DNA of 64,000 nucleotides from CAIQQQ01 sp040399685 (lineage in GTDB: Bacteria; Pseudomonadota; Alphaproteobacteria; Acetobacterales; Acetobacteraceae): positions 62,001 through 126,000 of the forward strand of contig JBBART010000001.1 in NCBI GenBank assembly GCA_040399685.1, written 5' to 3'. This document shows positions 8,690-16,213 of this stretch, piece by piece. The position numbers were made by a program, and so were the translations under genes. Positions within the stretch are counted from its first letter, which is position 1. The number at the start of each line of letters is the position of its first letter. The notes below the pieces were generated by a model. That model did not search any database and was not told the origin of the DNA. It saw only the letters and a program-made list of their open reading frames with translations.

Positions 8690-9409
8690 ATGTTGTCCGA
8701 TATCAACCCGCTTCCGCTCTATGCCCAACTGGCCGAGGCGCTGCGTCATCGGATTGCGCGTGGCGAATGGAAAACCGGGGATCAACTGCCGTCGCATGAC
8801 GCGCTGACACGGGAATTCACCGTGGCGCGGGTCACGGTGCGCCAGGCCATCACGTTGCTGGAGGCCGATGGGTTGGTGTCGTCCAAGCAGGGCAAGGGCA
8901 CCTTCGTCACCGCCAGGCCGGGCGTTGAGCATCGGCTGAATGTGCAGACCACGCTGCAATCCCTCGTCACCATGTTGCAGGGGGACGAGCCGCAACTGCT
9001 CAACGTGGCCGAGAGCGCCGCGACGCCGCGGTTGAGCGACAAGGACGGCATTGCCGCCCCCGATTACATTTTCATGCGCCGCGTTCACCTGCGACAGGGC
9101 ACGGCCTATTGCGTGATTTCCATCCATCTGGACGAGCGGATCTTTCGGCTGGCGCCTGAGCGGTTTCGCCGCGAGGTGATGATCCCGATCCTGACGAGCC
9201 TGCCAGACGTCAAGATCGCCCATGCCCACCAAACGCTGACCATCGGTGTCGCTGACCCTGAAACGGCTGCCCGTCTCGGTATTCCCATCAACGCGCCGGT
9301 GGCCCATGTGCGCCGCGTGTTTCGCAGCCCGGACGGCACGGTGATCTATCTGGGCGAAGTGACGTATCGCGGCGATCTCGTGCAGCTTGAGATGAATCTG
9401 GTGCCATGA
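8690..9409 (+). CDS. GntR-family transcriptional regulator, HutC subfamily (UTRA ligand domain)
   Basis: A 239-residue repressor-type regulator. Residues 1-70 are the winged helix (PLYAQLAEALRHRIARGEW, then QLPSHDALTREF and VTVRQAITLLEADGLV), followed by a UTRA effector domain of about 150 residues ending in VIYLGEVTYRGDLVQLEMNL. A GTG at 8675 is in frame but would lie upstream of the predicted transcription start, so ATG 8690 is preferred. It is the first gene of the sulfate-ester operon and overlaps the next gene by ATGA. It very likely senses the imported substrate or a product and binds the palindrome at 8646-8659. Confidence 0.88.
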   Translation: MLSDINPLPLYAQLAEALRHRIARGEWKTGDQLPSHDALTREFTVARVTVRQAITLLEADGLVSSKQGKGTFVTARPGVEHRLNVQTTLQSLVTMLQGDEPQLLNVAESAATPRLSDKDGIAAPDYIFMRRVHLRQGTAYCVISIHLDERIFRLAPERFRREVMIPILTSLPDVKIAHAHQTLTIGVADPETAARLGIPINAPVAHVRRVFRSPDGTVIYLGEVTYRGDLVQLEMNLVP

Positions 9410-10554
9410 CCGGATGGGGCGACGTGGCGGGCGGGCTCAGGATCATGTCGCTGCGGGCGTCGGTCTACCGGGCGCCGATCGACGTTCCGGTTGTCACCTC
9501 GTTCGGCATCATGCGGGACCGGCCGATGGTGCTGGTGCGGGCCGAGGACCAGGACGGCGCGGTGGGCTGGGGCGAGATCTGGTGCAATTTCCCCACCGTT
9601 GGGCCTGAGCATCGCGCGCGGCTGGTGGATCAGGTGCTGGCCGGCCTGGTTGAAGGGCGTCGGTTTGACGATCCGACGCAGGTGTTCGTCTGGCTTTCGG
9701 ACCAGACCGCCGTGCTGGCCCTGCAATCGGGCGAGGCCGGGCCGTTTGCGCAGTGCATCGCCGGAATCGATATCGCCCTTTGGGATTTGACGGCGCGTCG
9801 TGTCGGCAAGCCGTTGTGGCGCCTGCTTGGCGGCGTGGCGCCAGAGGTGGCGGTGTATGCAAGTGGCCTCAATCCGGACGCGCCGGCGCGTTTGGCGGCG
9901 GCGCGATATGCCGAGGGGCATCGCGCCTTCAAGTTGAAGATCGGGTTCGGCGCCGAACGCGACGCCGCCAATCTTGCCGCGTTGCGGTCAGAATTGGGCG
10001 ACGATGTGGGCCTGATGGTCGATGCCAATCAGGCCTGGGATCTGGAGCAGGCGATCGCACAGGCCCCGCTGCTGGAGCGTTTTGGCTTGCGGTGGCTGGA
10101 AGAGCCGCTGCGGGCGGATCGCCCTTGGTCGGAATGGCGGATTTTGGCCGGGCATCTGAAGACCCCGCTGGCGGCTGGGGAAAACGTGGCGGGGAATGTC
10201 GGATTCGATGCGGCCATCCGTTCGGGCGCGTTGGACGTGGTGCAGCCGGACATTGCGAAATGGGGTGGGTTTTCCGCCAACCGGGGCGTTGCGCGGGCCA
10301 TTGTGGCCGCCGGGCTGCCCTTTTGTCCGCATTGGCTTGGTGGTGGCGTGGGCCTGCTTGCCTCGGCCCATCTTTTGGCGGCCATCGGGGGAGGGGGTGC
10401 GTTGGAAATCGACGCCAATCCGAATGTGCTGCGCACCCAGACCTGCGGCACGCTGGCCCATGTCATCGAGGGGCGGGCGGTGCTTTCGCAGGAGCCTGGC
10501 CTGGGCATCGCGCCCGACGAAGCGGCCCTGCGGCCATTGCGGGTTCGACATTGA
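9406..10554 (+). CDS. Mandelate racemase/muconate lactonizing enzyme family protein (enolase superfamily)
   Basis: A 382-residue enolase-superfamily enzyme with the capping domain, then a TIM barrel. Catalytic elements are visible: the K-x-K motif in FKLKIGFG, the metal ligands Asp in MVDANQAW, Glu in WLEEPL and Glu in AAGEN, and the His of CPHWLGGGVG. This layout with Lys and His acid/base residues fits the mandelate racemase subgroup, which abstracts the alpha proton of a carboxylate (racemisation, epimerisation, dehydration or lactonisation). ATG 9406 overlaps the regulator stop; ATG 9445 is an alternative. In a sulfatase operon it may process the sugar acid or hydroxy acid left after desulfation; this is inference. 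Confidence 0.85.
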   Translation: MTGWGDVAGGLRIMSLRASVYRAPIDVPVVTSFGIMRDRPMVLVRAEDQDGAVGWGEIWCNFPTVGPEHRARLVDQVLAGLVEGRRFDDPTQVFVWLSDQTAVLALQSGEAGPFAQCIAGIDIALWDLTARRVGKPLWRLLGGVAPEVAVYASGLNPDAPARLAAARYAEGHRAFKLKIGFGAERDAANLAALRSELGDDVGLMVDANQAWDLEQAIAQAPLLERFGLRWLEEPLRADRPWSEWRILAGHLKTPLAAGENVAGNVGFDAAIRSGALDVVQPDIAKWGGFSANRGVARAIVAAGLPFCPHWLGGGVGLLASAHLLAAIGGGGALEIDANPNVLRTQTCGTLAHVIEGRAVLSQEPGLGIAPDEAALRPLRVRH

Positions 10555-10648
10555 ATCAACTGTGCCGGCGCGCGACAGCCGCGTGCACAAACGGCGGAAA
10601 AGGGGTGGATGTGTGGCGGGCAATCGAAGCAGTCAGCGAACGGAGGCC

Positions 10649-10786
10649 ATGAGAGTGCTCGTGATCGCCGCGATTATGATCGGCAGCTATTTGCTCATCC
10701 TCGACTCCCGTGCGGTGGTGGAACTGGGAATGCGTCTTGTGGGCGCGGTGATGGCCGTCTGCCCGGCACAGGTCTGTGGGGCATGA
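10649..10786 (+). CDS. Small hydrophobic membrane protein of the sulfate-ester operon (45 aa)
   Basis: A short frame starting at ATG 10649, seven bases after CGGAGG, and ending with a stop that overlaps the permease start (ATGA at 10783). The 45-residue product has one hydrophobic stretch near its start (VLVIAAIMIGSYLLIL) and a second weaker one (LGMRLVGAVMAVCPAQVC). It resembles no family I know. The good ribosome binding site and translational coupling at both ends argue that it is expressed. It could be an accessory to the permease or a leader that couples translation. Composition alone could also arise by chance in GC-rich DNA. Confidence 0.5.
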   Translation: MRVLVIAAIMIGSYLLILDSRAVVELGMRLVGAVMAVCPAQVCGA

Positions 10787-11616
10787 CGGCCACGACCGGA
10801 GAGGCCCGAGCGCCATCGGCCTTCCTGCAGCCGCCCGCCAAGGAGCCGCGGCTGCGCATCCGGCATTTTCTGCCAGGGCGCATGCTCTGCTTGAACATTG
10901 TGTCCGTTGTGCTTGGGCTGGCGGCCTGGGCGGCGATCACCTCGGGCGGCCTGGTGGGATTGCCAGGGCCGTGGGAGGTGGGAGTGCGGGCCATTGAATC
11001 GCTGCGCAGCGGCCAGTTGGAGGCCGATATGGCGGCCAGCCTGGCGCGGGTGTTGACCGGGTTTGTGATGGGCGTGGCGCTGGCGGTGCCAATTGGCTTT
11101 TTGATGGGCTGGTATCCGGCGGCACGCGGGCTGATTGAACCCTATGTTCAGTTTTTCCGCATGATCCCGCCTTTGGCGGTGATTCCGCTGGCGATCGTGA
11201 CGATGGGCATCGGCGAGGTGCCGAAAGTGTTCGTCATCTTCCTGGCCGCGTTCCTGTCGAGTGTGGTGGCCGTTTACGGTGGCGTGATCAGCGTCGATAA
11301 AACCCTGATCAACGCGGCCCGTGCGCTGGGTGGGCGGGACGGCACTATCTTTCTGCGCGTCATCATTCCGGCCTCGCTGCCGTTCATCATGGTGGGCTTC
11401 CGCATCGGGCTGGGCTCGGCCTGGGCCACGGTGGTGGCGGCTGAATTGATCGCTGCGCAATCCGGGCTCGGCTTTCGGATGCAGCAGGCCCAGCTTTATT
11501 ACGAATTGCCGAGCATTTTCGTCAGCCTGATCGCCATCGGCATTCTGGGGCTGACGATGGACCGCGTGTTGATGACGGTCGAGCGGCGACTGACGTCCTG
11601 GCAGGAGCGCGTATGA
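10783..11616 (+). CDS. ABC transporter permease, SsuC/TauC type
   Basis: A 277-residue inner-membrane permease of the sulfonate/nitrate/taurine group. The start is ATG 10783, coupled to the 45-residue frame before it; the longer upstream frame has non-native composition. Features: a hydrophobic helix near residues 35-55, the LPGPWEV segment that follows it in this family, MGWYPAARGLIEPYVQFFRMIPPLAVIPL, and the EAA loop INAARALGGRDGTIFLRVIIPASLP. It ends after the usual short LTSWQERV tail. It is a homodimeric pore partner for the ATPase encoded next. Confidence 0.9.
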   Translation: MTATTGEARAPSAFLQPPAKEPRLRIRHFLPGRMLCLNIVSVVLGLAAWAAITSGGLVGLPGPWEVGVRAIESLRSGQLEADMAASLARVLTGFVMGVALAVPIGFLMGWYPAARGLIEPYVQFFRMIPPLAVIPLAIVTMGIGEVPKVFVIFLAAFLSSVVAVYGGVISVDKTLINAARALGGRDGTIFLRVIIPASLPFIMVGFRIGLGSAWATVVAAELIAAQSGLGFRMQQAQLYYELPSIFVSLIAIGILGLTMDRVLMTVERRLTSWQERV

Positions 11617-12380
11617 CCCCCAAGATCTCGTTTCAGGACGTATCCTGCCATTTCGCTCTCGGCGAACGTGGGGCGCTGGTGGCGCTGGACCATCTGTCGC
11701 TCGATATCGAGGACGGCGAGTTCATCACCGTTGTGGGCCCCTCCGGCTGTGGCAAATCCACCGCCATGAACATCGCGGCGGGGCTGATGCAGCCGTCATC
11801 GGGCCGGATTTTGGTCGACAATGCCGAAGTGCACGGCCCCGGGCCGGAGCGTGGCATCATCTTTCAACAATACGCCCTGTTTCCGTGGCTGACGGTGCGG
11901 GAGAACGTGGAATTCGGGCTCAAGATCGCGCGCATGCCGGCCAAGCAGCGGCGCGAAGTGTCAGATTATTTCATGCAGCTTGTGGGTCTGCGTGAATTCG
12001 CCGATGCATTGCCCAAAACCCTTTCGGGCGGCATGAAGCAGCGTTGCGCCATCGCACGCGCCTATGCGGTCAATCCGAAGGTGCTGCTGATGGACGAGCC
12101 GTTCGGTGCGCTGGACGCACTGACCCGCGTGCAGTTGCAGGACCGTCTGCTGGAAGCGTGGAGCCACGAGCGGCGGACGGTGATGTTCATTACGCATGAT
12201 GTGGACGAAGCCGTCTATCTCGCCAATCGCGTTGTGGTGATGGCGGCACGGCCAGGACGGCTGAGCCAGATCATTCAGGTTGATCTGCCATATCCGCGCA
12301 CCGAGGAGATCAGGTTGTCTCCGGCGTTTGCCGCCCTGCGCAACAGGGTTTGGCGTTCCGTCTATCATCCGCAATCCTAA
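11613..12380 (+). CDS. ABC transporter ATP-binding protein, SsuB/TauB type
   Basis: A 255-residue ATPase whose ATG overlaps the permease stop. Motifs: Walker A GPSGCGKST, Q-loop IIFQQYALFPW, signature LSGGMKQR, Walker B LLMDEPFGALD and switch MFITHDVDEAVYLA. The length and the VVVMAARPGRLSQIIQVDLPYPR ending are typical of nitrate/sulfonate/taurine importers. It energises uptake with the permease before it and the binding protein after it. Confidence 0.92.
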   Translation: MTPKISFQDVSCHFALGERGALVALDHLSLDIEDGEFITVVGPSGCGKSTAMNIAAGLMQPSSGRILVDNAEVHGPGPERGIIFQQYALFPWLTVRENVEFGLKIARMPAKQRREVSDYFMQLVGLREFADALPKTLSGGMKQRCAIARAYAVNPKVLLMDEPFGALDALTRVQLQDRLLEAWSHERRTVMFITHDVDEAVYLANRVVVMAARPGRLSQIIQVDLPYPRTEEIRLSPAFAALRNRVWRSVYHPQS

Positions 12381-12414
12381 CAATAACAAGCCGCAACAGG
12401 CAGGACACTCCAAG

Positions 12415-13386
12415 ATGATCACCAGACGAACCCTGATGACCACAGCCGCCGGCACCGCCGGTGCGCTGACCGCCACACGCTCTGCGCGGGCGGCCACCAA
12501 AACGGTGCGGCTCGGCTATATCGCCGACTATCAGAACGCCAGCCTGCCCGCCATCGCAGCCGATCAGAAGCTGTGGGAAGCCGAGGGCCTGGTGCCGGAT
12601 GTGAAGGTGTTCACCAACGGCCCGATCCAGATTCAGGCGATGGGGGCTGGAAGTCTCGATTTTGGCGCGATCGGCCCCGGAGCGCTGTGGTTGCCCGCCA
12701 GCGGACGCACCAAGGTCATCGCCGTCAATCTGCTGACGTTTAGCGACCGGGTGATCGCCCAGCCGGAGATCGGCTCGATGCAGGATCTCAAGGGTAAAAA
12801 AGTCGGCGTGCCGCAGGGCACATCCGGCGAGATGATCCTGCGCCTGGCGTTGACCAAGGCGGGCATGGGGATTGCCGATATCGAGGTGGTGCCGATGGAC
12901 CCCAGCACCATCGTGGCCGCCTTCGCCTCCAAGCAGATCGCCGCCGCCGGCCTGTGGTACCCGCTGGTGGACGTGTTGAAGAAGCGTGTGCCTGATTTGA
13001 AGGAACTGGCGGCGGACCAGGATTTCTATCCAGGCACGTCATTCCCCAACACCTTTGTGGTGCGCAACGAGATTTTGCAGTCCGACCCAGAACTCGTGAC
13101 CAAGTTCCAACGCGTGCTCAAGAAGGCGATGGATTATCGCGTGGCAAATTTCGAACGCTCCATCGAATTGTCGGCTGCATTCCTTGGTGCCCCGATCGAC
13201 GCGGTGCGCACGCTGGCCAAGACGGTCAAGCTGCTGACCAGCGCCGAACTGGTGCAGCAGACCAATGACGGCACGGTGGATGGCTGGTTTGCCCGGTTGA
13301 ACGACATGTTCAAGGAGTTCGGCACGCTGCCAAATCCGCTGCCGCCCAGCCAGTTCTATGAAGGCAAGCTGTTCGTCGCCGCCTGA
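12415..13386 (+). CDS. ABC substrate-binding protein, SsuA/NMT1 type
   Basis: A 323-residue binding protein. ATG 12415 opens a twin-arginine-like leader (ITRRTLMTTAAGTAGA, cleavage near ARA-AT). An in-frame earlier start would lie inside the ATPase gene. The mature part has the family opening VRLGYIADYQNAS, the GSLDFGAIGPGALW pocket loop and DLKGKKVGVPQGTSGEM hinge. Proteins of this group bind sulfonates, sulfate esters, taurine, nitrate or thiamine precursors. The sulfatase and its activating enzyme directly downstream point to a sulfate ester. Confidence 0.88.
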   Translation: MITRRTLMTTAAGTAGALTATRSARAATKTVRLGYIADYQNASLPAIAADQKLWEAEGLVPDVKVFTNGPIQIQAMGAGSLDFGAIGPGALWLPASGRTKVIAVNLLTFSDRVIAQPEIGSMQDLKGKKVGVPQGTSGEMILRLALTKAGMGIADIEVVPMDPSTIVAAFASKQIAAAGLWYPLVDVLKKRVPDLKELAADQDFYPGTSFPNTFVVRNEILQSDPELVTKFQRVLKKAMDYRVANFERSIELSAAFLGAPIDAVRTLAKTVKLLTSAELVQQTNDGTVDGWFARLNDMFKEFGTLPNPLPPSQFYEGKLFVAA

Positions 13387-13416
13387 GCATCGCCCACGCC
13401 ACAGAAAGTTCGTTGA

Positions 13417-14868
13417 ATGACTGAGCCAAAGCGCCCCAACATCGTCTTCGTGATCACGGACCAGCAGCGTTTCGACACGGTGGCCGCCGCCGGGTTCGAT
13501 TACATGCTGACCCCCAATCTCGACCGTCTGGTGCAGGAGGGCGTGTGCTTCAACCGCATGTTCGTGACGGCGCCATCCTGCGCGCCGTCACGGGCCAGCC
13601 TGTTCACCGGGCTGTATCCGCACACCAACGGCGTGTTTCGCAATGACGAGCGGTGGACCCATACCTGGGTTCGCCAGCTTGCCGACAGCGGCTATCGCTG
13701 CGTCAATGTTGGCAAGATGCACACCTCGCCGTTCGAGGAGCCCTTTGGCTTCCATGAGCGCCATGTGGTCGAGAACAAGGACCGCGCCAACCCGTTACTG
13801 CCATATTTCCTCGACAACTGGGACAAGGCGATCTGGGCGCGCGGCCACGAGAAGCCGAGCCGCATTACTTACCGCCGCCGCAGCGATTACCGCGACAGCC
13901 TGGGCGCCTTTGTGTGGGATATTCCCGAGGATCTGCACTCCGATAATTTCGTGCCCAACCTCGCCAGCCACTGGATTGACACCTGGCGGGGCACCGAGCC
14001 GTTCTTTCTGCAGATCGGCATTCCTGGGCCGCACCCCCCGTACGACCCAACCCCGGATGCGTTGGCCCTTTATGCCGACAGGGATCTTCCTGAAGCGATC
14101 ATTGATCAGGCCGATATCGACAGCCAGCCGACGGCGCTGAAGAAGCTGCGCCTGCAACATCTGACCCACGACCATGACGCGGTTGTGCATCTGGAGAACC
14201 CGACGCAGCAGCAACTGCGCCGCCAGCGGGAGCACTACTTCGCCAACGTGACCATGATCGACACACAGATCGGCAAGTTGATCGAAGCGTTAGAGCGGCG
14301 TGGCGTGCTTGAGGACACAGTCATCGTCTTCACCTCTGACCACGGCGACTGTCTCAACGATCACGGTCACAGCCAGAAATGGACGATGTACGAGCAGAGC
14401 GTGCGGGTGCCGGCGATTGTCTGGGGTGCTGGGCGCGTGGTGGCCGGCCGCAAGGTGGATGATCTGGTCTCGTTGTTTGACTTTGGCCCCACGGTTCTGG
14501 AACTGGCCGGGCTCACCGCGCCAAGCTGGATGGAGGCGCGCTCGCTGCTGCCATATCTGCGGGACGCGGCAATCGAACCGCGTCTGCATGTCTTCGCCGA
14601 ACATGCCGGTGACCGGATTTTGCATGGCACCGAGTTCATGACCATGATCCGCGATCATCATTGGAAGCTGGTGCATTTCGTCGATTGCGACGAAGGCCAG
14701 TTGTTCGATATGCTTGCCGACCCGCAGGAGATCCGTAATCTTTGGGACAACCCAGCGCATGAGGCCAAGCGCCGTGAACTGATCAACGAGATCCTGAAAT
14801 GGCGGATCCGTAGCGACCTCAAGACCCAGGGATGGACCGAGGCACTCCAGGGTCGAACCAGAACCTGA
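13417..14868 (+). CDS. Formylglycine-dependent sulfatase (S1 family)
   Basis: A 483-residue sulfatase hydrolysing a sulfate ester to alcohol and sulfate. The core motif C-x-P-S-R is present as Cys55 in CAPSRASLFTG; this cysteine is converted to formylglycine. Metal-site residues lie in FVITDQQ near the start and FTSDHGDCLNDHG near residues 306-318. No signal peptide is visible: the protein starts MTEPKRPNIVF directly, so it acts in the cytoplasm and the intact ester must be imported by the preceding ABC transporter. The gene overlaps the formylglycine-generating enzyme gene (TGATG). Substrate class is unknown; choline-sulfatase- or aryl/alkyl-sulfatase-like activity are possibilities. Confidence 0.92.
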   Translation: MTEPKRPNIVFVITDQQRFDTVAAAGFDYMLTPNLDRLVQEGVCFNRMFVTAPSCAPSRASLFTGLYPHTNGVFRNDERWTHTWVRQLADSGYRCVNVGKMHTSPFEEPFGFHERHVVENKDRANPLLPYFLDNWDKAIWARGHEKPSRITYRRRSDYRDSLGAFVWDIPEDLHSDNFVPNLASHWIDTWRGTEPFFLQIGIPGPHPPYDPTPDALALYADRDLPEAIIDQADIDSQPTALKKLRLQHLTHDHDAVVHLENPTQQQLRRQREHYFANVTMIDTQIGKLIEALERRGVLEDTVIVFTSDHGDCLNDHGHSQKWTMYEQSVRVPAIVWGAGRVVAGRKVDDLVSLFDFGPTVLELAGLTAPSWMEARSLLPYLRDAAIEPRLHVFAEHAGDRILHGTEFMTMIRDHHWKLVHFVDCDEGQLFDMLADPQEIRNLWDNPAHEAKRRELINEILKWRIRSDLKTQGWTEALQGRTRT

Positions 14869-15770
14869 TGCAGGGCGACGATATGGTCTGGATTCCAGGC
14901 GGGGCGTTCCGCATGGGGTCCGACCGGCACTACCCCGAGGAGGCGCCGGCGCATGTGGTGGAGGTGGGCGGTTTCTGGATCGACCGCACGCCGGTGACAA
15001 ATGCAGCGTTTGCCGCGTTCGTGGCCGCCACAGGCCATCGCACCGTGGCCGAGATCCCGCCAGACCCAGCGGATTATCCAGACGCTGCGCCAGCCTTGCT
15101 GGAAGCGGGGTCTGTTGTCTTCACACTCCCCGCAAGCCGCCATGCGATGCGTTTCTGGGGCGACTGGTGGCGCTTTGTGCCAGGCGCCTGCTGGCGCCGG
15201 CCTGATGGTGTTCACGTAGACATCGAACCGACGCTCCCGGTGGTGCAGATGGCCCATGCCGACGCCGCAGCCTATGCCGCATGGGCTGGCAAGGCGCTCC
15301 CGACCGAGGCCGAGTGGGAATACGCAGCCCGTGGCGGCCTGGGCGATGCTGAATTCGCCTGGGGCCATGCATTGACGCCCGGCGGGATGCCGATGGCCAA
15401 TATCTGGTCTGGCATGTTCCCGTTCGAGAACGACGGATCGTCAGGGTTTGCTGGTTCGTCTCCGGTTGGCAGCTTTCCGCACAATGGCTATGGGCTGTCC
15501 GATATGATCGGCAATGTGTGGGAATGGACCGCCGACCCATGGTCCGCCCGTCATGGTTCGGGGATTGTGAAATCCTGCTGTGGGCCTGCGGCATCGGGGC
15601 AGTGTGCCGCCGACCGCATCGCGCGCAAAGTCATCAAGGGCGGTTCGCATCTCTGCGCGCCGAATTACTGTCAGCGCTACCGCCCACCGGCGCGTCAGCC
15701 GCAGGCGGTTGACAGTGGCACCACGCATATCGGCTTTCGGTGTGTCCGTCGGAGCGTACTGGCGGTCTGA
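14868..15770 (+). CDS. Formylglycine-generating enzyme (sulfatase-activating, SUMF1 family)
   Basis: A 300-residue oxidase that converts the sulfatase active-site cysteine to C-alpha-formylglycine. It has the family opening MVWIPGGAFRMGSD, LPTEAEWEYAARGG and the IGNVWEWTADPW block. The copper-binding cysteine pair of authentic FGEs is conserved: Cys263 and Cys268 in LCAPNYCQRYR, the spacing seen in human and mycobacterial FGE. That separates it from the many SUMF1-fold proteins lacking activity. ATG 14868 shares a base with the sulfatase stop; an earlier in-frame ATG (14832) lies inside the sulfatase. It is the last gene of the operon and most likely serves the neighbouring sulfatase. Confidence 0.93.
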   Translation: MQGDDMVWIPGGAFRMGSDRHYPEEAPAHVVEVGGFWIDRTPVTNAAFAAFVAATGHRTVAEIPPDPADYPDAAPALLEAGSVVFTLPASRHAMRFWGDWWRFVPGACWRRPDGVHVDIEPTLPVVQMAHADAAAYAAWAGKALPTEAEWEYAARGGLGDAEFAWGHALTPGGMPMANIWSGMFPFENDGSSGFAGSSPVGSFPHNGYGLSDMIGNVWEWTADPWSARHGSGIVKSCCGPAASGQCAADRIARKVIKGGSHLCAPNYCQRYRPPARQPQAVDSGTTHIGFRCVRRSVLAV

Positions 15771-16213
15771 TCGATCCACAGGGTGGATGTTGCGCCCCGC
15801 CCTTTAGGACAGTGAGCGCCGCCTTCGCTTTCCCCTTCGACATGGCGGCGCTGCATCGGCAGGCTCATTTTGTCATCGTGACTGCCGTCGCATGGCATTG
15901 TTGCCGTACGCGGGCAGGTGTTCGACTGGTTGGACTGCCCACCTGTGGCAAATCCCGTCTTGGTGAGACCTAGAATTCGAGAAGTTTTACCTGATATTTT
16001 TAAAATAATCGTATTCTCGTGAAATATTTCCGTGGTTTTTGAATCGAAAAAATCACGCGGCCCTAAAATAAAAAATCCTCAGTTAATAATTTTTTAATCA
16101 ATGGAACTTATGAAGGTCAACAGGCTTAACGCGAAAGATTTTCCCTCGAACACTGGAAAATATCAGGGTCGGCGGAATTTCAAGAAATTTTTTTCTATTA
16201 TTTGGAGGAAATT
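15771..16213. other. Intergenic region before the chemosensory operon
   Basis: A 443-base spacer. The first half is GC-rich and carries a weak hairpin just after the FGE stop (ATCCAC/GTGGAT, 15774-15788). The second half (about 15970-16200) is strongly AT-rich and presumably holds the chemosensory operon promoter. TTGAAT (16039-16044) and TAAAAT (16064-16069) are the best -35/-10 candidates, but their 19-base spacing is long. I see no coding sequence. A GGAGG site at 16204-16208 serves the ATG at 16214. Confidence 0.45.

Noticed and set aside
10609..10782. N-terminal extension of the SsuC-type permease
   Set aside because: The extended part is rich in Arg, Gly and Cys and unlike a permease N-terminus. 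ATG 10783 is coupled to the short upstream frame and fits family length.
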